This document shows positions 27,701 to 40,439 of a stretch of DNA of 64,000 nucleotides, piece after piece. The translations under genes and the position numbers were made by a program. Source of the stretch: Siphonodentalium dalli (taxonomy: Eukaryota > Mollusca > Scaphopoda > Gadilida > Siphonodentaliidae); NCBI GenBank assembly GCA_032622095.1, contig CP136064.1:38368426-38432425 (forward strand), given 5' to 3'. The notes under the pieces are model-generated. The model saw only the letters and a list, made by a program, of their open reading frames with translations, was not told the DNA's origin and did not search any database. Positions within the stretch are counted from its first letter, which is position 1; each line of letters opens with the position of its first letter.

Positions 27701-29068
27701 CCCACAATTTGGTCAGTTCTGGTGTGATATGGAAACTAGCACTAGCCAGTAGTGGTGTTGGACTGGGAACCAGTCATCTTACGGTTGAGTTATCGATTTA
27801 AAGTTTATATTTAATCATCGTTTTATCAAGTTATTTGGACAGAGAACAGCTTTCTAGTCAGTCCCACTAATTGGTCAGTTCTGGTGTGATATGAAAACTA
27901 GCACTAGCCAGTAGTGGTGCTGGACTGGGAACCAGTCATCTTATGGTTGAGTTATCGATTTCAAGTTTACATTTAATCATCGTTTTATCAAGTTATTTTG
28001 ACAGAGAAAAGCTTCCTAGTCAGTCCCACAATTTGGTCAGTTCTGGTGTGATATGAAAACTAGCACTAGCCAGTAGTGGTGTTGGACTGGGAACCAGTCA
28101 TCTTATGTTTGAGTTACCAATTTGAAGTTAATATTTGTTCATCATTTTATCAATTTTGACAGAGAAAAGCTTCCTAGTTAGTCCCACTATTTAGTCAGTT
28201 CTGGTGTGATATGAAAACTAGCACTAGCCAGTAGTGGTGCTGGACTGGGAACCAGTCATCTTATGGTTGAGTTATCAATTTCAAGTTTACATTTAATCAT
28301 CGTTTTATCAAGTTATTTGGACAGAGAAAAGCTTCCTAGTCAGTCCCACAATTTGGTCAGTTCTGGTGTGATATGGAAACTAGCACTAGCCAGTAGTGGT
28401 GTTGGACTGGGAACCAGTCATCTTACGGTTGAGTTATCGATTTCAAGTTTATATTTAATCATCGTTTTATCAAGTTATTTGGACAGAGAACAGCTTTCTA
28501 GTCAGTCCCACTAATTGGTCAGTTCTGGTGTGATATGAAAACTAGCACTAGCCAGTAGTGGTGCTGGACTGGGAACCAGTCATCTTATGGTTGAGTTATC
28601 GATTTCAAGTTTACATTTAATCATCGTTTTATCAAGTTATTTGGACAGAGAAAAGCTTCCTAGTCAGTCCCACAATTTGGTCCGTTCTGGTGTGATATGG
28701 AAACTAGCACTAGCCAGTGGTGGTGTTTGACTGGGAACCAGTAATCTTACGGTTGAGTTATCGATTTCAAGTTTATATTTAATCATCGTTTTATCAAGTT
28801 ATTTGGACAGAGAACAGCTTTCTAGTCAGTCCCACAATTTGGTCAGTTCTGGTGTGATATGAAAACTAGCACTAGCCAGTAGTGGTGTTGGACTGGGAAC
28901 CAGTCATCTTATGTTTGAGTTACCAATTTGAAGTTAATATTTGTTCATCATTTTATCAATTTTGACAGAGAAAAGCTTCCTAGTCAGTCCCACTATTTAG
29001 TCAGTTCTGGTGTGATATGAAAACTAGCACTAGCCAGTAGTGGTGGTGGACTGGGAACCAGTCATCTT
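18769..29068. repeat. Satellite super-repeat copy 2 with one extra 2,252 bp unit (10,300 bp)
   Basis: Units start at 18,769, 20,701, 22,633, 24,885 and 27,137, with lengths 1,932, 1,932, 2,252, 2,252 and 1,932 bp. The order of diagnostic variants matches copy 1 except that the 2,252 bp unit occurs twice in a row (22,633 and 24,885). Both copies of that unit carry GGTCGAGTTATC (23,762 and 26,014) and CAGCATTCTAG. This is the pattern expected from unequal exchange by one unit. Confidence 0.92.
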
Positions 29069-32000
29069 ATGGTTGAGTTATCGATTTCAAGTTTACATTT
29101 AGTCATCGTTTTATCAAGTTATTTTGACAGAGAAAAGCTTCCTAGTCAGTCCCACAATTTGGTCAGATCTGGTGTGATATGGAAACAAGCACTAGCCAGT
29201 AGTGGTGTTGGACTGGGAACCAGTCATCTTATGGTTGAGTTATCGATTTCAAGTTTATATTTAATCATCGTTTTATCAAGTTATTTGGACAGAGAACAGC
29301 TTTCTAGTCAGTCCCACAATTTGGTCAGTTCTGGTGTGATATGAAAACTAGCACTAGCTAGTAGTGGTGTTGGACTGGGAACCAGTCATCTTATGTTTGA
29401 GTTACCAATTTGAAGTTAATATTTGTCCATCATTTTATCAATTTTGACAGAGAAAAGCTTCCTAGTCAGTCCCACTATTTAGTCAGTTCTGGTGTGATAT
29501 GAAAACTAGCACTAGCCAGTAGTGGTGCTGGACTGGGAACCAGTCATCTTATGGTTGAGTTATCGATTTCAAGTTTACATTTAATCATCGTTTTATCAAG
29601 TTATTTGGACAGAGAAAAGCTTCCTAGTCAGTCCCACAATTTGGTCAGTTCTGGTGTGATATGGAAACTAGCACTAGCCAGTAGTGGTGTTGGACTGGGA
29701 ACCAGTCATCTTACGGTTGAGTTATCGATTTAAAGTTTATATTTAATCATCGTTTTATCAAGTTATTTGGACAGAGAACAGCTTTCTAGTCAGTCCCACT
29801 AATTGGTCAGTTCTGGTGTGATATGAAAACTAGCACTAGCCAGTAGTGGTGCTGGACTGGGAACCAGTCATCTTATGGTTGAGTTATCGATTTCAAGTTT
29901 ACATTTAATCATCGTTTTATCAAGTTATTTTGACAGAGAAAAGCTTCCTAGTCAGTCCCACAATTTGGTCAGTTCTGGTGTGATATGAAAACTAGCACTA
30001 GCCAGTAGTGGTGTTGGACTGGGAACCAGTCATCTTATGTTTGAGTTACCAATTTGAAGTTAATATTTGTTCATCATTTTATCAATTTTGACAGAGAAAA
30101 GCTTCCTAGTCAGTCCCACTATTTAGTCAGTTCTGGTGTGATATGAAAACTAGCACTAGCCAGTAGTGGTGCTGGACTGGGAACCAGTCATCTTATGGTT
30201 GAGTTATCAATTTCAAGTTTACATTTAATCATCGTTTTATCAAGTTATTTGGACAGAGAAAAGCTTCCTAGTCAGTCCCACAATTTGGTCAGTTCTGGTG
30301 TGATATGGAAACTAGCACTAGCCAGTAGTGGTGTTGGACTGGGAACCAGTCATCTTACGGTTGAGTTATCGATTTCAAGTTTATATTTAATCATCGTTTT
30401 ATCAAGTTATTTGGACAGAGAACAGCTTTCTAGTCAGTCCCACTAATTGGTCAGTTCTGGTGTGATATGAAAACTAGCACTAGCCAGTAGTGGTGCTGGA
30501 CTGGGAACCAGTCATCTTATGGTTGAGTTATCGATTTCAAGTTTACATTTAATCATCGTTTTATCAAGTTATTTGGACAGAGAAAAGCTTCCTAGTCAGT
30601 CCCACAATTTGGTCAGTTCTGGTGTGATATGGAAACTAGCACTAGCCAGTAGTGGTGTTTGACTGGGAACCAGTCATCTTATGGTTGAGTTATCGATTTC
30701 AAGTTTACATTTAATCATCGTTTTATCAAGTTATTTGGACAGAGAACAGCTTTCTAGTCAGTCCCACAATTTGGTCAGTTCTGGTGTGATATGAAAACTA
30801 GCACTAGCCAGTAGTGGTGTTGGACTGGGAACCAGTCATCTTATGTTTGAGTTACCAATTTGAAGTTAATATTTGTTCATCATGTTATCAATTTTGACAG
30901 AGAAAAGCTTCCTATTCAGTCCCACTATTTAGTCAGTTCTGGTGTGATATGAAAACTAGCACTAGCCAGTAGTGGTGGTGGACTGGGAACCAGTCATCTT
31001 ATGGTTGAGTTATCGATTTCAAGTTTACATTTAGTCATCGTTTTATCAAGTTATTTTGACAGAGAAAAGCTTCCTAGTCAGTCCCACAATTTGGTCAGAT
31101 CTGGTGTGATATGGAAACTAGCACTAGCCAGTAGTGGTGTTGGACTGGGAACCAGTCATCTTATGGTTGAGTTATCGATTTCAAGTTTATATTTAATCAT
31201 CGTTTTATCAAGTTATTTGGACAGAGAACAGCTTTCTAGTCAGTCCCACAATTTGGTCAGTTCTGGTGTGATATGAAAACTAGCACTAGCTAGTAGTGGT
31301 GTTGGACTGGGAACCAGTCATCTTATGTTTGAGTTACCAATTTGAAGTTAATATTTGTCCATCATTTTATCAATTTTGACAGAGAAAAGCTTCCTAGTCA
31401 GTCCCACTATTTAGTCAGTTCTGGTGTGATATGAAAACTAGCACTAGCCAGTAGTGGTGCTGGACTGGGAACCAGTCATCTTATGGTTGAGTTATCGATT
31501 TCAAGTTTACATTTAATCATCGTTTTATCAAGTTATTTGGACAGAGAAAAGCTTCCTAGTCAGTCCCACAATTTGGTCAGTTCTGGTGTGATATGGAAAC
31601 TAGCACTAGCCAGTAGTGGTGTTGGACTGGGAACCAGTCATCTTACGGTTGAGTTATCGATTTCAAGTTTATATTTAATCATCGTTTTATCAAGTTATTT
31701 GGACAGAGAACAGCTTTCTAGTCAGTCCCACTAATTGGTCAGTTCTGGTGTGATATGAAAACTAGCACTAGCCAGTAGTGGTGCTGGACTGGGAACCAGT
31801 CATCTTATGGTTGAGTTATCGATTTCAAGTTTACATTTAATCATCGTTTTATCAAGTTATTTTGACAGAGAAAAGCTTCCTAGTCAGTCCCACAATTTGG
31901 TCAGTTCTGGTGTGATATGAAAACTAGCACTAGCCAGTAGTGGTGTTGGACTGGGAACCAGTCATCTTATGTTTGAGTTACCAATTTGAAGTTAATATTT

Positions 32001-35000
32001 GTTCATCATTTTATCAATTTTGACAGAGAAAAGCTTCCTAGTCAGTCCCACTATTTAGTCAGTTCTGGTGTGATATGAAAACTAGCACTAGCCAGTAGTG
32101 GTGCTGGACTGGGAACCAGTCATCTTATGGTTGAGTTATCAATTTCAAGTTTACATTTAATCATCGTTTTATCAAGTTATTTGGACAGAGAAAAGCTTCC
32201 TAGTCAGTCCCACAATTTGGTCAGTTCTGGTGTGATATGGAAACTAGCACTAGCCAGTAGTGGTGTTGGACTGGGAACCAGTCATCTTACGGTTGAGTTA
32301 TCGATTTCAAGTTTATATTTAATCATCGTTTTATCAAGTTATTTGGACAGAGAACAGCTTTCTAGTCAGTCCCACTAATTGGTCAGTTCTGGTGTGATAT
32401 GAAAACTAGCACTAGCCAGTAGTGGTGCTGGACTGGGAACCAGTCATCTTATGGTTGAGTTATCGATTTCAAGTTTACATTTAATCATCGTTTTATCAAG
32501 TTATTTGGACAGAGAAAAGCTTCCTAGTCAGTCCCACAATTTGGTCAGTTCTGGTGTGATATGGAAACTAGCACTAGCCAGTAGTGGTGTTTGACTGGGA
32601 ACCAGTCATCTTATGGTTGAGTTATCGATTTCAAGTTTACATTTAATCATCGTTTTATCAAGTTATTTGGACAGAGAACAGCTTTCTAGTCAGTCCCACA
32701 ATTTGGTCAGTTCTGGTGTGATATGAAAACTAGCACTAGCCAGTAGTGGTGTTGGACTGGGAACCAGTCATCTTATGTTTGAGTTACCAATTTGAAGTTA
32801 ATATTTGTTCATCATGTTATCAATTTTGACAGAGAAAAGCTTCCTAGTCAGTCCCACTATTTAGTCAGTTCTGGTGTGATATGAAAACTAGCACTAGCCA
32901 GTAGTGGTGGTGGACTGGGAACCAGTCATCTTATGGTTGAGTTATCGATTTCAAGTTTACATTTAGTCATCGTTTTATCAAGTTATTTTGACAGAGAAAA
33001 GCTTCCTAGTCAGTCCCACAATTTGGTCAGATCTGGTGTGATATGGAAACTAGCACTAGCCAGTAGTGGTGTTGGACTGGGAACCAGTCATCTTATGGTT
33101 GAGTTATCGATTTCAAGTTTATATTTAATCATCGTTTTATCAAGTTATTTGGACAGAGAACAGCTTTCTAGTCAGTCCCACAATTTGGTCAGTTCTGGTG
33201 TGATATGAAAACTAGCACTAGCTAGTAGTGGTGTTGGACTGGGAACCAGTCATCTTATGTTTGAGTTACCAATTTGAAGTTAATATTTGTCCATCATTTT
33301 ATCAATTTTGACAGAGAAAAGCTTCCTAGTCAGTCCCACTATTTAGTCAGTTCTGGTGTGATATGAAAACTAGCACTAGCCAGTAGTGGTGCTGGACTGG
33401 GAACCAGTCATCTTATGGTTGAGTTATCGATTTCAAGTTTACATTTAATCATCGTTTTATCAAGTTATTTGGACAGAGAAAAGCTTCCTAGTCAGTCCCA
33501 CAATTTGGTCAGTTCTGGTGTGATATGGAAACTAGCACTAGCCAGTAGTGGTGTTGGACTGGGAACCAGTCATCTTACGGTTGAGTTATCGATTTCAAGT
33601 TTATATTTAATCATCGTTTTATCAAGTTATTTGGACAGAGAACAGCTTTCTAGTCAGTCCCACTAATTGGTCAGTTCTGGTGTGATATGAAAACTAGCAC
33701 TAGCCAGTAGTGGTGCTGGACTGGGAACCAGTCATCTTATGGTTGAGTTATCGATTTCAAGTTTACATTTAATCATCGTTTTATCAAGTTATTTTGACAG
33801 AGAAAAGCTTCCTAGTCAGTCCCACAATTTGGTCAGTTCTGGTGTGATATGAAAACTAGCACTAGCCAGTAGTGGTGTTGGACTGGGAACCAGTCATCTT
33901 ATGTTTGAGTTACCAATTTGAAGTTAATATTTGTTCATCATTTTATCAATTTTGACAGAGAAAAGCTTCCTAGTCAGTCCCACTATTTAGTCAGTTCTGG
34001 TGTGATATGAAAACTAGCACTAGCCAGTAGTGGTGCTGGACTGGGAACCAGTCATCTTATGGTCGAGTTATCAATTTCAAGTTTACATTTAATCATCGTT
34101 TTATCAAGTTATTTGGACAGAGAAAAGCTTCCTAGTCAGTCCCACAATTTGGTCAGTTCTGGTGTGATATGGAAACTAGCACTAGCCAGTAGTGGTGTTG
34201 GACTGGGAACCAGTCATCTTACGGTTGAGTTATCGATTTCAAGTTTATATTTAATCATCGTTTTATCAAGTTATTTGGACAGAGAACAGCATTCTAGTCA
34301 GTCCCACTAATTGGTCAGTTCTGGTGTGATATGAAAACTAGCACTAGCCAGTAGTGGTGCTGGACTGGGAACCAGTCATCTTATGGTTGAGTTATCGATT
34401 TCAAGTTTACATTTAATCATCGTTTTATCAAGTTATTTGGACAGAGAAAAGCTTCCTCGTCAGTCCCACAATTTGGTCAGTTCTGGTGTGATATGGAAAC
34501 TAGCACTAGCCAGTAGTGGTGTTTGACTGGGAACCAGTCATCTTACGGTTGAGTTATCGATTTCAAGTTTATATTTAATCATCGTTTTATCAAGTTATTT
34601 GGACAGAGAACAGCTTTCTAGTCAGTCCCACTAATTGGTCAGTTCTGGTGTGATATGAAAACTAGCACTAGCCAGTAGTGGTGTTGGACTGGGAACCAGT
34701 CATCTTATGTTTGAGTTACCAATTTGAAGTTAATATCTGTTCATCATTTTATCAATTTTGACAGAGAAAAGCTTCCTAGTCAGTCCCACTATTTAGTCAG
34801 TTCTGGTGTGATATGAAAACTAGCACTAGCCAGTAGTGGTGCTGGACTGGGAACCAGTCATCTTATGGTTGAGTTATCGATTTCAAGTTTACATTTAATC
34901 ATTGTTTTATCAAGTTATTTGGACAGAGAACAGCTTTCTAGTCAGTCCCACAATTTGGTCAGTTCTGGTGTGATATGAAAACTAGCACTAGCCAGTAGTG

Positions 35001-37092
35001 GTGTTGGACTGGGAACCAGTCATCTTATGTTTGAGTTACCAATTTGAAGTTAATATTTGTTCATCATTTTATCAATTTTGACAGAGAAAAGCTTCCTAGT
35101 CAGTCCCACTATTTAGTCAGTTCTGGTGTGATATGAAAACTAGCACTAGCCAGTAGTGGCGGTGGACTGGGAACCAGTCATCTTATGGTTGAGTTATCGA
35201 TTTCAAGTTTACATTTAGTCATCGTTTTATCAAGTTATTTTGACAGAGAAAAGCTTCCTAGTCAGTCCCACAATTTGGTCAGATCTGGTGTGATATGGAA
35301 ACTAGCATTAACCAGTAGTGGTGTTGGACTGGGAACCAGTCATCTTATGGTTGAGTTATCGATTTCAAGTTTATATTTAATCATCGTTTTATCAAGTTAT
35401 TTGGACAGAGAACAGCTTTCTAGTCAGTCCCACAATTTGGTCAGTTCTGGTGTGATATGAAAACTAGCACTAGCTAGTAGTGGTGTTGGACTGGGAACCA
35501 GTCATCTTATGTTTGAGTTACCAATTTGAAGTTAATATGTGTCCATCATTTTATCAATTTTGACAGAGAAAAGCTTCCTAGTCAGTCCCACTATTTAGTC
35601 AGTTCTGGTGTGATATGAAAACTAGCACTAGCCAGTAGTGGTGCTGAACTGGGAACCAGTCATCTTATGGTTGAGTTATCGATTTCAAGTTTACATTTAA
35701 TCATCGTTTTATCAAGTTATTTGGACAGAGAAAAGCTTCCTAGTCAGTCCCACAATTTGGTCAGTTCTGGTGTGATATGGAAACTAGCACTAGCCAGTAG
35801 TGGTGTTGGACTGGGAACCAGTCATCTTACGGTTGAGTTATCGATTTAAAGTTTATATTTAATCATCGTTTTATCAAGTTATTTGGACAGAGAACAGCTT
35901 TCTAGTCAGTCCCACTAATTGGTCAGTTCTGGTGTGATATGAAAACTAGCACTAGCCAGTAGTGGTGCTGGACTGGGAACCAGTCATCTTATGGTTGAGT
36001 TATCGATTTCAAGTTTACATTTAATCATCGTTTTATCAAGTTATTTTGACAGAGAAAAGCTTCCTAGTCAGTCCCACAATTTGGTCAGTTCTGGTGTGAT
36101 ATGAAAACTAGCACTAGCCAGTAGTGGTGTTGGACTGGGAACCAGTCATCTTATGTTTGAGTTACCAATTTGAAGTTAATATTTGTTCATCATTTTATCA
36201 ATTTTGACAGAGAAAAGCTTCCTAGTTAGTCCCACTATTTAGTCAGTTCTGGTGTGATATGAAAACTAGCACTAGCCAGTAGTGGTGCTGGACTGGGAAC
36301 CAGTCATCTTATGGTTGAGTTATCAATTTCAAGTTTACATTTAATCATCGTTTTATCAAGTTATTTGGACAGAGAAAAGCTTCCTAGTCAGTCCCACAAT
36401 TTGGTCAGTTCTGGTGTGATATGGAAACTAGCACTAGCCAGTAGTGGTGTTGGACTGGGAACCAGTCATCTTACGGTTGAGTTATCGATTTCAAGTTTAT
36501 ATTTAATCATCGTTTTATCAAGTTATTTGGACAGAGAACAGCTTTCTAGTCAGTCCCACTAATTGGTCAGTTCTGGTGTGATATGAAAACTAGCACTAGC
36601 CAGTAGTGGTGCTGGACTGGGAACCAGTCATCTTATGGTTGAGTTATCGATTTCAAGTTTACATTTAATCATCGTTTTATCAAGTTATTTGGACAGAGAA
36701 AAGCTTCCTAGTCAGTCCCACAATTTGGTCCGTTCTGGTGTGATATGGAAACTAGCACTAGCCAGTGGTGGTGTTTGACTGGGAACCAGTAATCTTACGG
36801 TTGAGTTATCGATTTCAAGTTTATATTTAATCATCGTTTTATCAAGTTATTTGGACAGAGAACAGCTTTCTAGTCAGTCCCACAATTTGGTCAGTTCTGG
36901 TGTGATATGAAAACTAGCACTAGCCAGTAGTGGTGTTGGACTGGGAACCAGTCATCTTATGTTTGAGTTACCAATTTGAAGTTAATATTTGTTCATCATT
37001 TTATCAATTTTGACAGAGAAAAGCTTCCTAGTCAGTCCCACTATTTAGTCAGTTCTGGTGTGATATGAAAACTAGCACTAGCCAGTAGTGGT
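29069..37092. repeat. Satellite super-repeat copy 3 (about 8.0 kb), last regular copy
   Basis: Units start at 29,069, 31,001, 32,933 and 35,185 with the same order of variants as copy 1. Private substitutions include GTGGCGGTGG near 35,158 and GCATTAACC near 35,306. Near 37,093 the expected GTGGTGGAC is replaced by GTGCTGGAC, the TTTAGTCATCG marker is absent, and the long-range register is lost. After that, shorter spacings of 802, 803 and 1,127 bp (5-mer and 7-mer blocks at 37,437, 38,239, 39,042 and 40,169) take over. Confidence 0.88.
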
Positions 37093-40000
37093 GCTGGACT
37101 GGGAACCAGTCATCTTATGGTTGAGTTATCGATTTCAAGTTTACATTTAATCATCGTTTTATCAAGTTATTTGGACAGAGAAAAGCTTCCTAGTCAGTCC
37201 CACAATTTGGTCAGTTCTGGTGTGATATGAAAACTAGCACTAGCCAGTAGTGGTGTTGGACTGGGAACCAGTCATCTTATGTTTGAGTTACCAATTTGAA
37301 GTTAATATTTGTTCATCATTTTATCAATTTTGACAGAGAAAAGCTTCCTAGTCAGTCCCACTATTTAGTCAGTTCTGGTGTGATATGAAAACTAGCACTA
37401 GCCAGTAGTGGTGCTGGACTGGGAACCAGTCATCTTATGGTTGAGTTATCGATTTCAAGTTTACATTTAATCATCGTTTTATCAAGTTATTTGGACAGAG
37501 AAAAGCTTCCTAGTCAGTCCCACAATTTGGTCAGTTCTGGTGTGATATGGAAACTAGCACTAGTCAGTAGTGGTGTTGGACTGGGAACCAGTCATCTTAC
37601 GGTTGAGTTATCGATTTCAAGTTTATATTTAATCATCGTTTTATCAAGTTATTTGGACAGAGAACAGCTTTCTAGTCAGTCCCACTAATTGGTCAGTTCT
37701 GGTGTGATATGAAAACTAGCACTAGCCAGTAGTGGTGTTGGACTGGGAACCAGTCATCTTATGTTTGAGTTACCAATTTGAAGTTAATATTTGTTCATCA
37801 TTTTATCAATTTTGACAGAGAAAAGCTTCCTAGTCAGTCCCACTATTTAGTCAGTTCTGGTGTGATATGAAAACTAGCACTAGCCAGTAGTGGTGCTGGA
37901 CTGGGAACCAGTCATCTTATGGTTGAGTTATCGATTTCAAGTTTACATTTAATCATCGTTTTATCAAGTTATTTTGACAGAGAAAAGCTTCCTAGTCAGT
38001 CCCACAATTTGGTCAGTTCTGGTGTGATATGAAAACTAGCACTAGCCAGTAGTGGTGTTGGACTGGGAACCAGTCATCTTATGTTTGAGTTACCAATTTG
38101 AAGTTAATATTTGTTCATCATTTTATCAATTTTGACAGAGAAAAGCTTCCTAGTCAGTCCCACTATTTAGTCAGTTCTGGTGTGATATGAAAACTAGCAC
38201 TAGCCAGTAGTGGTGCTGGACTGGGAACCAGTCATCTTATGGTTGAGTTATCGATTTCAAGTTTACATTTAATCATCGTTTTATCAAGTTATTTGGACAG
38301 AGAAAAGCTTCCTAGTCAGTCCCACAATTTGGTCAGTTCTGGTGTGATAAGGAAACTAGCACTAGTCAGTAGTGGTGTTGGACTGGGAACCAGTCATCTT
38401 ACGGTTGAGTTATCGATTTCAAGTTTATATTTAATCATCGTTTTATCAAGTTATTTGGACAGAGAACAGCTTTCTAGTCAGTCCCACTAATTGGTCAGTT
38501 CTGGTGTGATATGAAAACTAGCACTAGCCAGTAGTGGTGTTGGACTGGGAACCAGTCATCTTATGTTTGAGTTACCAATTTGAAGTTAATATCTGTTCAT
38601 CATTTTATCAATTTTGACAGAGAAAAGCTTCCTAGTCAGTCCCACTATTTAGTTAGTTCTGGTGTGATATGAAAACTAGCACTAGCCAGTAGTGGTGCTG
38701 GACTGGGAACCAGTCATCTTATGGTTGAGTTATCGATTTCAAGTTTACATTTAATCATCGTTTTATCAAGTTATTTGGACAGAGAACAGCTTTCTAGTCA
38801 GTCCCACAGTTTGGTCAGTTCTGGTGTGATATGAAAACTAGCACTAGCCAGTAGTGGTGTTGGACTGGGAACCAGTCATCTTATGTTTGAGTTACCAATT
38901 TGAAGTTAATATTTGTTCATCATTTTATCAATTTTGACAAGAGAAAAGCTCTCTAGTCAGTCCTGAAAATTGGACAGTTCTGGCATGACATAAAAACTAG
39001 CACTAACCAGTAGTGGTGCTGGACTGGGAACCAGTCATCTTATGGTTGAGTTATCGATTTCAAGTTTACATTTAATCATCGTTTTATCAAGTTATTTTGA
39101 CAGAGAAAAGCTTCCTAGTCAGTCCCACAATTTGGTCAGTTCTGGTGTGATATGGAAACTAGCACTAGCCAGTAGTGGTGTTGGACTGGGAACCAGTCAT
39201 CTTACGGTTCGAGTTATCGATTTCAAGTTTATATTTAATCATCGTTTTATCAAGTTATTTGGACAGAGAACAGCTTTCTAGTCAGTCCCACTAATTGGTC
39301 AGTTCTGGTGTGATATGAAAACTAGCACTAGCCAGTAGTGGTGCTGGACTGGGAACCAGTCATCTTATGGTTGAGTTATCGATTTCAAGTTTACATTTAA
39401 TCATCGTTTTATCAAGTTATTTGGACAGAGAAAAGCTTCCTAGTCAGTCCCACAATTTGCTCAGTTCTGGTGTGATATGGAAACTAGCACTAGCCAGTAG
39501 TGGTGTTTGACTGGGAACCAGTCATCTTACGGTTGAGTTATCGATTTCAAGTTTATATTTAATCATCGTTTTATCAAGTTATTTGGACAGAGAACAGCTT
39601 TCTAGTCAGTCCCACAATTTGGTCAGTTCTGGTGTGATATGAAAACTAGCACTAGCCAGTAGTGGTGTTGGACTGGGAACCAGTCATCTTATGTTTGAGT
39701 TACCAATTTGAAGTTAATATTTGTTCATCATTTTATCAATTTTGACAGAGAAAAGCTTCCTAGTCAGTCCCACTATTTAGTCAGTTCTGGTGTGATATGA
39801 AAACTAGCACTAGCCAGTAGTGGTGCTGGACTGGGAACCAGTCATCTTATGGTTGAGTTATCGATTTCAAGTTTACATTTAATCATCGTTTTATCAAGTT
39901 ATTTTGACAGAGAAAAGCTTCCTAGTCAGTCCCACAATTTGGTCAGTTCTGGTGTGATATGAAAACTAGCACTAGCCAGTAGTGGTGTTGGACTGGGAAC

Positions 40001-40439
40001 CAGTCATCTTATGTTTGAGTTACCAATTTGAAGTTAATATTTGTTCATCATTTTATCAATTTTGACAGAGAAAAGCTTCCTAGTCAGTCCCACTATTTAG
40101 TCAGTTCTGGTGTGATATGAAAACTAGCACTAGCCAGTAGTGGTGCTGGACTGGGAACCAGTCATCTTATGGTTGAGTTATCGATTTCAAGTTTACATTT
40201 AATCATCGTTTTATCAAGTTATTTGGACAGAGAAAAGCTTCCTAGTCAGTCCCACAATTTGGTCAGTTCTGGTGTGATATGGAAACTAGCACTAGTCAGT
40301 AGTGGTGGTGGACTGGGAACCAGTCATCTTACGGTTGAGTTATCGATTTCAAGTTTATATTTAATCATCGTTTTATCAAGTTATTTGGACAGAGAACAGC
40401 TTTCTAGTCAGTCCCACTAATTGGTCAGTTCTGGTGTGA

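Noticed and set aside
37-40420. About sixty short plus-strand open frames of 60-145 codons with the repeated peptide MVELSISSLHLIIVLSS
   Set aside because: They are the satellite read in one frame. The 162 bp period is divisible by three, so type A monomers chain in frame until a TGA in ATATGAAAAC or a B monomer ends them. No splice sites or codon-level conservation are seen; third positions are as conserved as the others.
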